Origin: DASVEE01 sp036399695
GTDB taxonomy: Bacteria; Acidobacteriota; Thermoanaerobaculia; Gp7-AA8
DNA: 13,159 nt
NCBI GenBank assembly: GCA_036399695.1
Contig: DASWMP010000184.1
Span: 1 to 13,159, forward strand
Reading direction: 5' to 3'
In this document: positions 6,834 to 13,159 of the stretch, piece after piece
How the letters are laid out: the number at the start of each line of letters is the position of its first letter
Position numbering within the stretch: position 1 is the first letter of the stretch
Translations under genes and position numbers: made by a program
Notes under the pieces: model-generated
Told to the model about the DNA's origin: nothing
The model's database searches: none
Seen by the model: the letters and a program-made list of their open reading frames with translations, nothing else

Positions 6834-7814
6834 ATGACGAGCACCACGAGAACTCCCGCGACGGCCCCTTTCGCTGCCCTCGTCGCCCATGCGCAGAATG
6901 ATGTCCGTCTCCAGGAGCTCACCGTCGACGACCTTGCGCAGGACGGCGACGTCCTCGTGGAGGTCACGCACTCCTCGCTCAACTACAAGGACGCGCTGGC
7001 CATCACCGGCAAGGGGCGCATCGCGCGGAAGTTTCCGTTGATCCTCGGGATCGATCTCGCCGGGACCGTGGTGGAGACAGGGGAGCGGGTCGTCGGCGTG
7101 GGGCAGGGGCTCGGCGAGAGCGACGGAGGCGGGTACACGCGGTTCCAGCGGGTGAAGCGGGATGCACTCGTGCCGCTGCCGGCCGGGATGTCGGCCGAGC
7201 AGGCCATGCAGCTCGGCACGGCGGGGTTCACGGCCATGCTGGCGGTGATGGCTCTCGATCATGCCGGGGTCACGCCCGGCAAAGAGGTGGTGGTCACGGG
7301 AGCGGCGGGGGGCGTCGGATCGATCGCGGTGATGCTGCTGGCGAAGGAAGGGCACCACGTCGTGGCCGTCACAGGCCGTCCGGAGTTGGAGCCCTACCTG
7401 AAAGGCCTCGGCGCCACGACCGTCATCGCCCGCGAAGAGCTCACGAAGAAAAGCGGGCCGCTGCAGTCGGAGCGGTGGGGCGGCGGGATCGACACGGTCG
7501 GCGGTGAGATGCTGGCGAACCTCTACGCCCAGACCGCCTACGAGGGAGCGATCGCCTGCTGCGGCATGGCCGCCAGCCACGAGCTGGCCACGACGGTCTG
7601 GCCGCTCATCCTCCGCAACGTCTCCCTCCTCGGCATCAGCTCCATCCGCACGTCGATGGACAAGCGCGTGACCGCCTGGAACCGCCTGGCTGGCCGCGTC
7701 GACTTTGGAACGCTGGCCGAGCTCTCGACGAGCGTGCCGCTGACCGGCCTCAGAGCGGTGGCCGAGGAGCTGCTCGCCGGACGCGTTCGCGGCCGCACCG
7801 TCGTGGAGATGTAG
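6834..7814 (+). CDS. acuI: Acryloyl-CoA reductase-type NADPH oxidoreductase (YhdH/AcuI family)
   Basis: A 326-residue, zinc-free medium-chain dehydrogenase/reductase matching the YhdH/AcuI length and pattern. It has N-terminal SSLNYKDALAITGKG and GIDLAGTV, then the Rossmann turn TGAAGGVG (residues 155-162), then VTGRPE, whose polar/basic residues after the second strand fit NADPH preference. ASHELATTVWPLILRNVSLLGISS and the ending LLAGRVRGRTVVEM are also typical. Family members reduce acryloyl-CoA to propionyl-CoA, detoxifying a reactive intermediate of propionate or DMSP-type metabolism. The ATG at 6834 is chosen because the family begins about here and the upstream extension is the previous gene read out of frame. 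It lies 38 bp after the unrecognised gene on the same strand, so read-through is possible. Another quinone-oxidoreductase-like substrate cannot be excluded. Confidence 0.88.
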   Translation: MTSTTRTPATAPFAALVAHAQNDVRLQELTVDDLAQDGDVLVEVTHSSLNYKDALAITGKGRIARKFPLILGIDLAGTVVETGERVVGVGQGLGESDGGGYTRFQRVKRDALVPLPAGMSAEQAMQLGTAGFTAMLAVMALDHAGVTPGKEVVVTGAAGGVGSIAVMLLAKEGHHVVAVTGRPELEPYLKGLGATTVIAREELTKKSGPLQSERWGGGIDTVGGEMLANLYAQTAYEGAIACCGMAASHELATTVWPLILRNVSLLGISSIRTSMDKRVTAWNRLAGRVDFGTLAELSTSVPLTGLRAVAEELLAGRVRGRTVVEM

Positions 7815-7838
7815 GACAAACACTCCTGTCTGTCCGCA
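7809..7838. repeat. REP-like palindrome, copy 2, at the acuI stop codon
   Basis: Arms 7814-7822 (GGACAAACA) and 7827-7835 (TGTCTGTCC) pair at 8 of 9 positions around loop CTCC. The block overlaps the TAG stop of acuI and matches 31-60 at 25 of 30 positions. A second hairpin, CGGGC-CAT-GCCCG, follows at 7854-7866. Position suggests a role in 3'-end formation or mRNA stability; there is no T-tract. Confidence 0.6.
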
Positions 7839-8078
7839 TCGGCGCTCCCAGGACGGGCCATGCCCGCCCCAAGCCGGGCAGATTCCTGACCCACAGTCAC
7901 CGCATTTGACCCATGTTATTTGCACATCGGCTACATCGTTGACCCATTGCCGCAACCGCCGGATCGCGCAACCCTCCGGGAATCAACGACTTCCATTTTT
8001 GCGCGGCCGTGGCGCCTCGCTTGCGATTTAGAGACGTGCTTCAGCAAGTCCGTGGTGCCTATTTTTCCGGAGGAAACA
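7839..8078 (+). promoter_or_regulatory. Leader region of the M6 protease gene
   Basis: No gene here: an in-frame extension of the protease reaches back to 7920 but lacks coding character. The word TGACCCA appears three times (7887-7893, 7907-7913, 7940-7946). The last two are part of a 9-nt direct repeat, TTGACCCAT, 33 nt apart. TTGACC resembles a -35 element, but I find no good -10 hexamer at 16-18 nt, so I do not assign a promoter. The region could hold an operator for control of the secreted protease. Confidence 0.35.
8069..8073 (+). promoter_or_regulatory. Ribosome binding site deciding the protease start
   Basis: GGAGG, 5 nt before the ATG at 8079. Together with the signal peptide that follows, it rules out the longer frame starting at 7920. 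Confidence 0.9.
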
Positions 8079-11000
8079 ATGAAAGTATTCTGCGTGCGCA
8101 TCGCCGTTGCGGTGCTGCTCGTCTCGATGGTTGCCGCGACCCAGCCCGCCTGGGCGGTCAAGGCCAACCCCGCCCCCGTCACCTACTACCAGCCGGATGG
8201 CTCGTCCTTCCAGGCGAAGATGATCGGCGACGAGCGCATCGTGTTCGTCGAGGACCTCGAAGGCAACACGCTCGTCAAGGACGAAAGCGGCTGGTGGATG
8301 TACGCCGACCCCGCCTCGCACAAAGCCGACAAGCTGCGGCCGTCGAAGCTGCGCGCAGGCAAGGACAAGCCGGCCAGGGAAGCGGCCAAGCACGTCCGCC
8401 CGGCCATCGACGCGACCCGCCTCCCCGGCCCGCCGCGCGAGCAGCAGGACGACGGCTCGATCCGCGAGCTCTTCAAGAAGTCGGCGACGCAGAACGCCCG
8501 CGGCGGCCGTTTCGGCATCGCCACGGAAGCGTCGTCCCTGACGCCGACGACCGTCCCGGTCCTCGTCATCCTCGTGGAGTTCTCGGACTGGAAGCACACC
8601 AGCGGCGCGAACACCCCGGTCGCCGGCGAGCCCGGCTTCGAGCCGATCCCCGGCCAGCCGAACACCGCCGCCACCTGGCAGACCCTCTTTGGCGACCCGA
8701 ACGTCCCGGGCGGCCTGAATCACTTCTACAAGGAAGCGACGTACGGCCGCCTGCAGTGGGACGTGAAAGTCGCCCAGCGCGGAAAAGGGCAGGCCGGCAC
8801 CGGCACGCTCGTCAACGACGGCTGGTACGCGAACCCGAACACGATGGCCTACTGGGGCGCGGCGCGCACCGGCACCTTCGGCGCCTGCGATGAAGACCGC
8901 GGCTCGAGCACCAACGGCATCAAGGACCTCATCACCTGGGCCGTGCAGCAGGCCAACGCCGACGTCGACTTCTCGGTGTATGACAAGGACGGCAACGGCT
9001 CGATCTCCGACGCCGAGCTGATGATCTTCGTCATCCACGCCCGCGAAGGGCAGGAGTACTACGGCTCCGGCTGCGACGCCAGCGACCCGCTCAACAACCA
9101 CATCTGGTCGCACAAGTGGAACATGGCCGTGAACGTCGCCGTCGACGGCAAGACCATCCCGACGGGCCACATCTACGCCATCGAGCCGGAGTTCAATCCG
9201 GAGTTCGATTTCTCCACGAGCCCCTGGAGCGTCACGGACAAGTTCTTCGGCGTCGGCGTCTACGCTCACGAAGCGCTCCACACCCTCGGCGCCCCCGACA
9301 TCTACGACACGGGCTACGACGCCACCCCGGCCGGCGAGTGGGACCTGATGGACTCGGGCAGCTACAACGGCCTCCGCTCCGGCACCCACCCCTCGCACAT
9401 GGGCGGCCCGCTGAAGCAGGACATCAAGCTCAACGCCGATACCGACGCGAACAGCTACGGCTTCGTCCTCGAGAGCGAGATCCGCGAGCCGGCCGACGGC
9501 TCCTGGTTCATCACCCCGACCGGCACGAACGCGGCCGACAACACCCTGCACCGCTTCCGCGCCCCGAACAATACGAACGAGTGGTTCCTCGTCGAGAACC
9601 GTTCGCCCGTTGGCTACTACGAGCGCTACCTGCCGGAGCACGGCCTCCTGATCTGGCACCGCGACCGGAGCGTCTCGGGCAGCGGCAACAACGCCTATCC
9701 GTATCAGACGAATGTCCTCCGCAAGGGCTGGGCGAACACGGCCACCGGCCTGCAGACGAGCGTCCTCGACGCCGCCTTCTCCGCCAACGACGGTGAAGCG
9801 TCCTTCACGGCCACGACCGATCCGCACAACAAACTGAACAACGGCACCGCCTCCGGCCTCAAGGACATCCGCTGCATCAGCGCCGAGTCGTCGGCCATGG
9901 GCTACGCCTACGGCACGGTCACGGGCTCGCAGGTGCAGTTCGCCGGCACGCGCGTCAGCGGCGGCGACGGCGACCAGTGGCTCGACGCCGCGGAAACCGC
10001 GCAGCTCAGCATTCGCGTGACGAACTCGGCATGCGCCGGCTCGGCCGCGAGCAACGTGACGGTCACGCTCGGCTCGTCGTTCGCCACGGTCGGCGCCGCC
10101 GTCCCGTCGACGGTCGTCACGATCGCCGCCGGCCAGACGGTGGAAGTGGCCTTCCCCGTCACCCTCTCCTGCACCTCCTGCACGACCGCCGCGTTCAACT
10201 ACTCCATCACCAGCGGCACGACGACGTTCAACGGCGTGTTCGAGGTCGAGACCAACCAGAGCCGCCTCTGGTTCGACGACGCCGATGCCAACGCCAACCC
10301 CGGCTGGTCGAGCCAGACCGGCTTCGTCCCGAGCGCCTGCACCTCGGCGGTGCGTCACGGCGACTGGACGGTGACGGCGCACCCGACCGCCCCGCACGGC
10401 AACTCCTACCGCGCCCCGGTGGGCACGAACGGCCTCACGTTCGCCAGCCCCGACGAAGTGTGGATGACCCCGAACATCGACGTCCCGGCCGGCACGGACC
10501 TCCGCGAGCTCCGCTTCTCGCTCGCCGCCGAGATCCCCTGCCTCAACTACACCCGCGGCCGCCTCTGGGTGTCGACCGACGGCGGCGTCACCTGGACGCG
10601 CCATGAAGGCTTCTACAAGGACGGCGGAGACCTGAGCTGGGAAGAGATCCGCGTCAGCCTCGCGCAGTTCAGCGGCGCCTCGCAGCTCCGCTTCATGTTC
10701 TCCCTCTACACCTACACCTGCCAGACCGGCTGCACCGGCACGCGCGGCATGTACGTCGATGACATCGCCGTCGTGACGGGTGACCAGCTCATCGCCGCCG
10801 ACACCATCGCCCCGGTCATCGCCATCACGGCCCCGACCGCCGGCGCCACGCTCACCGGCACCGCCAGCGTCAACGTGACGGCCACCGACAACAAGGCCGT
10901 GACGAAGGTCGAGCTCTACGTCGACGGCACGCTCGCCGCCACCGATACCGCCGCCCCGTTCGCCTTCTCCTGGAACAGCGGCACCGTCGCCAACGGCACG

Positions 11001-11339
11001 CACGTCCTGACGACCAAGGCCTACGACGCCGCCGGCAATATCGGCACCTCCGCCGCCGTGAGCGTCACGACGAACAACGACGTCACCGCCCCGGTCATCA
11101 GCAACGTCACGTCAGTGAAGACCAACACCCGCGGCGCCTTCGAGATCCGCTGGACGACGAACGAACCGTCGAACAGCGTCGTCACGATCGCCGGTACGAA
11201 CTACACCAACGCCACGATGGTCACCTCACACGTGATCGCCATCAGCGGCAAGAAGGGCAGCACCTACACCTACACCGTGAAGTCCACGGATGCGGCTGGC
11301 AACACCGCCACCGCCGGTCCGTTCACCCACGTGAACTAA
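8079..11339 (+). CDS. Secreted M6 family (immune inhibitor A-like) metalloprotease
   Basis: A 1086-residue zinc endopeptidase precursor. Residues 1-26 are a signal peptide (MKVFCVRI...PAWA, cleavage before VKA). Residues 27 to about 155 form a propeptide. The catalytic domain starts near residue 159 (VPVLVILVEFSD) and runs to about 600. It holds the zinc site HEALHTLGAPD (His397, Glu398, His401, Asp407), which is the M6 HExxHxxGxxD signature, an EF-hand-like calcium loop at 302-313 (DKDGNGSISDAE) and the M6 block YLPEHGLLIWHRD near 520. C-terminal accessory domains follow: a CARDB-like beta domain (about 619-725), a jelly-roll or MAM-like region (729-905), a bacterial Ig-like domain (911-1000) and an FN3-like domain (1001-1086). 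It has no sorting signal or anchor and is probably released to degrade external protein. It is transcribed alone, with its own terminator. Confidence 0.95.
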   Translation: MKVFCVRIAVAVLLVSMVAATQPAWAVKANPAPVTYYQPDGSSFQAKMIGDERIVFVEDLEGNTLVKDESGWWMYADPASHKADKLRPSKLRAGKDKPAREAAKHVRPAIDATRLPGPPREQQDDGSIRELFKKSATQNARGGRFGIATEASSLTPTTVPVLVILVEFSDWKHTSGANTPVAGEPGFEPIPGQPNTAATWQTLFGDPNVPGGLNHFYKEATYGRLQWDVKVAQRGKGQAGTGTLVNDGWYANPNTMAYWGAARTGTFGACDEDRGSSTNGIKDLITWAVQQANADVDFSVYDKDGNGSISDAELMIFVIHAREGQEYYGSGCDASDPLNNHIWSHKWNMAVNVAVDGKTIPTGHIYAIEPEFNPEFDFSTSPWSVTDKFFGVGVYAHEALHTLGAPDIYDTGYDATPAGEWDLMDSGSYNGLRSGTHPSHMGGPLKQDIKLNADTDANSYGFVLESEIREPADGSWFITPTGTNAADNTLHRFRAPNNTNEWFLVENRSPVGYYERYLPEHGLLIWHRDRSVSGSGNNAYPYQTNVLRKGWANTATGLQTSVLDAAFSANDGEASFTATTDPHNKLNNGTASGLKDIRCISAESSAMGYAYGTVTGSQVQFAGTRVSGGDGDQWLDAAETAQLSIRVTNSACAGSAASNVTVTLGSSFATVGAAVPSTVVTIAAGQTVEVAFPVTLSCTSCTTAAFNYSITSGTTTFNGVFEVETNQSRLWFDDADANANPGWSSQTGFVPSACTSAVRHGDWTVTAHPTAPHGNSYRAPVGTNGLTFASPDEVWMTPNIDVPAGTDLRELRFSLAAEIPCLNYTRGRLWVSTDGGVTWTRHEGFYKDGGDLSWEEIRVSLAQFSGASQLRFMFSLYTYTCQTGCTGTRGMYVDDIAVVTGDQLIAADTIAPVIAITAPTAGATLTGTASVNVTATDNKAVTKVELYVDGTLAATDTAAPFAFSWNSGTVANGTHVLTTKAYDAAGNIGTSAAVSVTTNNDVTAPVISNVTSVKTNTRGAFEIRWTTNEPSNSVVTIAGTNYTNATMVTSHVIAISGKKGSTYTYTVKSTDAAGNTATAGPFTHVN

Positions 11340-11361
11340 CTGGAGTTCAGCACAGCAGCAG

Positions 11362-11394
11362 AAAAGGCCCCGGGCGCAAGCTCGGGGCCTTTTT
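11362..11394 (+). terminator. Intrinsic terminator of the M6 protease gene
   Basis: Stem 11362-11375 (AAAAGGCCCCGGGC) pairs over 14 positions, with one G-U, with 11380-11393 around the GNRA tetraloop GCAA. It ends in a run of five T (11390-11394) and begins 22 nt after the stop codon. A textbook Rho-independent terminator; it separates the protease transcript from the repeat array that follows. Confidence 0.95.
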
Positions 11395-11431
11395 GTTTGG
11401 GCACAGACAGCCGCCCCCCACCAGCAACCCC

Positions 11432-11444
11432 GGCACCGGGTGCC
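11432..11444. repeat. Small perfect palindrome at the left edge of the 21-bp array
   Basis: GGCACC-G-GGTGCC, a 6-bp perfect stem just before the first unit of the minisatellite. Its GGCACC/GGTGCC words are made of the same sequence as the repeat units. Confidence 0.5.
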
Positions 11445-11448
11445 CGCT

Positions 11449-12015
11449 GGGACACCTCAGGTGCGCACCGGCACACCTCAGGTGCACACCGGCACACCTC
11501 AGGCGCACACCGGCACACCGCAGGTGCACACCGGCACACCGCAGGTGCACACCGGCACACCGCAGGTGCACACCGGCACACCTCAGGTGCACGCCGGCAC
11601 ACCTCAGGTGCACGCCGGCACACCTCAGGTGCACGCCGGCACACCTCAGGTGCACGCCGGCACATTGCAGGTGCACACCGGCACACCTCAGGTGCACACC
11701 GGCACACCTCAGGTGCACACCGGCACACCGCAGGTGCGCACCGGCACACCGCAGGTGCACGCCGGCACACCTCAGGTGCACGCCGGCACATTGCAGGTGC
11801 ACACCGGCACACCTCAGGTGCACACCGGCACACCTCAGGTGCACACCGGCACACCTCAGGTGCACACCGGCACACCTCAGGTGCACGCCGGCACACCTCA
11901 GGTGCACACCGGCACACCTCAGGTACACACCGGCACACCTCAGGTGCACGCCGGCACACCTCAGGTGCACGCTGGGACACCGCGAGCGTCCGCTGGCACA
12001 CCGCGAGCGCCCGCC
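11449..12015. repeat. 21-bp minisatellite, 25 conserved plus 2 decayed units
   Basis: Units start every 21 nt from 11449; units 1-25 (to 11973) are nearly identical and 26-27 (to 12015) are degenerate. Each unit has a core palindrome CACCTCAGGTG: 16 units keep it exactly, 5 have CACCGCAGGTG, and 21 of 25 keep CACC...GGTG. Units 11 and 17 carry CATTG instead. Units 10-13 and 16-19 are identical over 84 nt, a sign of segmental duplication. Variation is mostly at a few sites, for example CACACC or CACGCC at the unit end. All three plus-strand frames stay open because the period is a multiple of 3 and no unit contains a stop; there is no Shine-Dalgarno sequence. I therefore call this DNA repeat rather than gene. 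One plus-strand frame would read (GTPQVHT)n. Confidence 0.95.
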
Positions 12016-12022
12016 TGGACAC

Positions 12023-12037
12023 GCGTGCGTAGCACGC
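12023..12037. repeat. Perfect palindrome at the right edge of the array
   Basis: GCGTGC (12023-12028), GTA, GCACGC (12032-12037): a 6-bp perfect stem within the decayed right edge of the minisatellite. Confidence 0.5.
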
Positions 12038-12051
12038 TCATAGACAATAGC

Positions 12052-12088
12052 CCCCGACTTCCAGCCGGGGAACCAGCGTCCCCCTGGT
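12052..12088 (-). terminator. Two small hairpins downstream of the GIDE-like gene, possible terminator
   Basis: Read from the minus strand after the stop at 12107, a 5-bp stem ACCAG/CTGGT (12072-12076, 12084-12088) is followed by a 5-bp stem CCCCG/CGGGG (12052-12056, 12066-12070). Only a weak, mixed T-rich stretch follows. Position fits a terminator; strength is doubtful. Confidence 0.35.
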
Positions 12089-12106
12089 ATCAGCCCGTGC
12101 GCAGCG

Positions 12107-12970
12107 TCATCGCGGCATCAGCTCGAGCATGGCCCAGAGGACGCCGTTCGCGGCGGCGCCGAGTGCCACGCCGCCGACGAAGCGGCCGATGGCGGCGAAC
12201 GGCAGCAGTTCGGGTTTGCGGGCGTCGCCGCCAAGGTTCAGGCGCAGGTACTCCGACTCGCCGCTGATGAGCGACTGCGTTGAAGACTCGAAGCGGCCAA
12301 TCGCGGTCACGGCGTCGCCTTCGCGGACGAGCCGCTCCTTGATCTCCAGTTCTCCGAGGTCGGCCGGTGCCTCGCCGAGCTGCCAGTCGCGGCGCAGCGG
12401 GGCACGCTCGCGGTAGATGCCGAACATCTTCTTCGCCACTTCCGTGATGCGGTCGATGATTTCAAACTCTGTCGTGCGCACGTACGCCGCCCCGGTCTCC
12501 GTCGCTTCGACGTCCTCCGGCGAGAACTGCTCGATGACCGGGATCGTACCGAGGACCATGTCGCGGTGCGGCGCACGCACGACGCAACGGGCGAAGCCGA
12601 AGCCGACGTAATCGCGGGCAGAATTGCTCGAGCCGGTGCGCGGACGTCCGACCTCGTAGCTGTACATCGCGCACTCCTCGCCGCTGAAGGGCGCGATGAG
12701 AGGATGGCCGAGGACGTGGAGTCGTCCGACTGCAGCCACGAGCTCGCCGTCGGCGGGAGGCTCGCCACCGCGCATCCGGTTGCGTGCGCGCCAGTCGCGC
12801 CAGGCATCGCGCGAGCTCTTGATCATCAGCAGCGCCATCCAGGTAATGGAGCCAAAGACCAGCGGCGCGACGACGATCGCGGGAAAGCGAAACTCATCGC
12901 GCAGGTAGACGCCGTAACCGATGACGAGTGCAATCCAGGCGAAGAGAGCGATGCCGCAGTTCCGCTTCAC
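12107..12970 (-). CDS. Membrane protein with a GIDE-like domain
   Basis: 287 residues from a GTG start with only a weak ribosome binding site; the frame closes with a stop 18 nt upstream, so the start cannot lie much further out. Two N-terminal membrane helices (about residues 5-23 and 30-50) and one at the C-terminus (about 262-283) flank a soluble region. That region begins PPADGELVAAVGRLHVLGHPLIAPFSGEECAMYSYEV, the pattern of the GIDE-type domain (first named in eukaryotic membrane ubiquitin ligases and common in bacterial membrane proteins of unknown role). A second related block, ERLVREGDAVTAIGRFESSTQSLIS, follows near 212-236. No RING or catalytic residues are visible. Function is unknown; a membrane-bound scaffold or envelope role is inference. 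It is transcribed towards the minisatellite. Confidence 0.7.
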   Translation of the reverse strand: MKRNCGIALFAWIALVIGYGVYLRDEFRFPAIVVAPLVFGSITWMALLMIKSSRDAWRDWRARNRMRGGEPPADGELVAAVGRLHVLGHPLIAPFSGEECAMYSYEVGRPRTGSSNSARDYVGFGFARCVVRAPHRDMVLGTIPVIEQFSPEDVEATETGAAYVRTTEFEIIDRITEVAKKMFGIYRERAPLRRDWQLGEAPADLGELEIKERLVREGDAVTAIGRFESSTQSLISGESEYLRLNLGGDARKPELLPFAAIGRFVGGVALGAAANGVLWAMLELMPR

Positions 12971-13021
12971 GCACCGCAGTATCGGCTAGTTCGATGTCGG
13001 ATTGCGGTTTCCGGAGAGGCT

Positions 13022-13096
13022 GGGACCTACGGAACAGATGAGACCCATGATGCCCACCCTGCGATCGGGTGGCCGGCCATGGGTCCCATAGGTCCC
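13022..13096. repeat. Three-tier nested palindrome
   Basis: Three nested exact arm pairs: GGGACCTA (13022-13029) with TAGGTCCC (13089-13096), GACCCAT (13042-13048) with ATGGGTC (13079-13085), and CCACCC (13054-13059) with GGGTGG (13067-13072). The left side has a 12-nt and the right a 3-nt unpaired step between tiers 1 and 2. Confidence 0.65.
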
Positions 13097-13117
13097 ATCG
13101 ATCCCAGCGTCCCCTGA
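13082..13117. repeat. Degenerate 9-nt tandem repeat
   Basis: GGTCCCATA, GGTCCCATC, GATCCCAGC and GTCCCCTGA follow each other with a 9-nt period. The first copies double as the right arms of the nested palindrome. Confidence 0.5.
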
Positions 13118-13118
13118 C

Positions 13119-13157
13119 CCGCCGCACGATCCCGTAAATCCCGGGATCGTGCGGCGG
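13119..13157. repeat. 16-bp perfect hairpin at the window end
   Basis: CCGCCGCACGATCCCG (13119-13134) and its exact reverse complement (13142-13157) enclose a 7-nt loop. The stem can extend by GAC/GTC after one bulged C, and the window ends inside it. There is no T-tract within the window. It could be a terminator, a REP-like repeat, or the end of an inserted element that continues beyond 13159. Confidence 0.75.
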
Positions 13158-13159
13158 TC

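Larger units (their letters stand above)
12971..13159. other. Repeat-rich region upstream of the GIDE-like gene, no gene seen
   Basis: No frame has coding character or a ribosome binding site. On the minus strand GATACT near 12980 is a weak -10-like word for the GIDE-like gene, without a good -35 partner. The rest is two palindromic structures and a 9-nt repeat, listed separately. Confidence 0.5.

Noticed and set aside
7906..7936. Sigma-70 promoter using TTGACC at 7906
   Set aside because: No hexamer resembling TATAAT lies 16-18 nt downstream.
7920..8078. N-terminal extension of the M6 protease
   Set aside because: A GGAGG site and a clear signal peptide define the ATG at 8079.
8028..11003. 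Very long open frame on the minus strand opposite the protease
   Set aside because: It is a GC-rich antisense shadow: its composition is Arg/Gly/Val/Ala-biased, it has no domain, and the plus strand carries the M6 signature.
11449..12015. CRISPR array
   Set aside because: Repeats are directly contiguous with no unique spacers, and no cas gene is present.
11440..12267. Long open frame across the 21-bp array, reading (GTPQVHT)n on the plus strand, with further long frames on both strands
   Set aside because: The period is a multiple of 3 and no unit has a stop, so all three plus-strand frames and long minus-strand frames are open automatically. There is no ribosome binding site, the start is a GTG in a palindrome, and the frame runs on into the antisense of the GIDE-like gene.

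Overview
The window is a GC-rich (roughly two-thirds G+C), gene-dense piece of bacterial chromosome. G/C-ending codons, GGAGG-type ribosome binding sites, a large secreted M6 protease and short tandem repeats in the gaps between genes fit a soil or sediment lineage such as Acidobacteriota. That placement is inference; there is no rRNA or marker gene here to confirm it. No CRISPR array, transposase, tRNA or prophage gene is visible.

Layout. 1-233: no gene, one REP-like palindrome. 234-2133 (+): a two-gene, overlapping unit, an MFS efflux-type transporter and a crotonase-fold protein lacking one of the two classical catalytic glutamates. 2134-2286: a nested palindrome carrying a heptamer tandem repeat. 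2287-3339: two gene remnants placed head to head, an unrecognised protein on the minus strand with a broken 5' end, and on the plus strand the C-terminal part of an ATP-grasp ligase. 3373-4773 (-): dihydrolipoyl dehydrogenase. 4858-6795 (+): an unrecognised exported protein of lower G+C. 6834-7814 (+): an AcuI/YhdH-type acryloyl-CoA reductase, preceded by a tight hairpin. 7815-8078: leader region with a second copy of the REP-like palindrome and a repeated TGACCCA word. 8079-11339 (+): a 1086-residue secreted M6 metalloprotease ending in a textbook intrinsic terminator. 11449-12015: a 21-bp minisatellite of 25 good plus 2 decayed units. 12107-12970 (-): a membrane protein with a GIDE-like domain. 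12971-13159: nested palindromes, a 9-nt repeat and a 16-bp perfect hairpin.

How the genes work together. Crotonase, acryloyl-CoA reductase and dihydrolipoyl dehydrogenase all touch acyl-CoA or 2-oxoacid metabolism, but they are not one operon and the lpd lacks E1/E2 partners here. The protease stands alone and is probably a nutrient-acquisition enzyme. No multi-gene novel system is evident. The least explained signals are the phased 21-bp array, the nested palindromic repeats in the intergenic gaps, and the head-to-head gene remnants.
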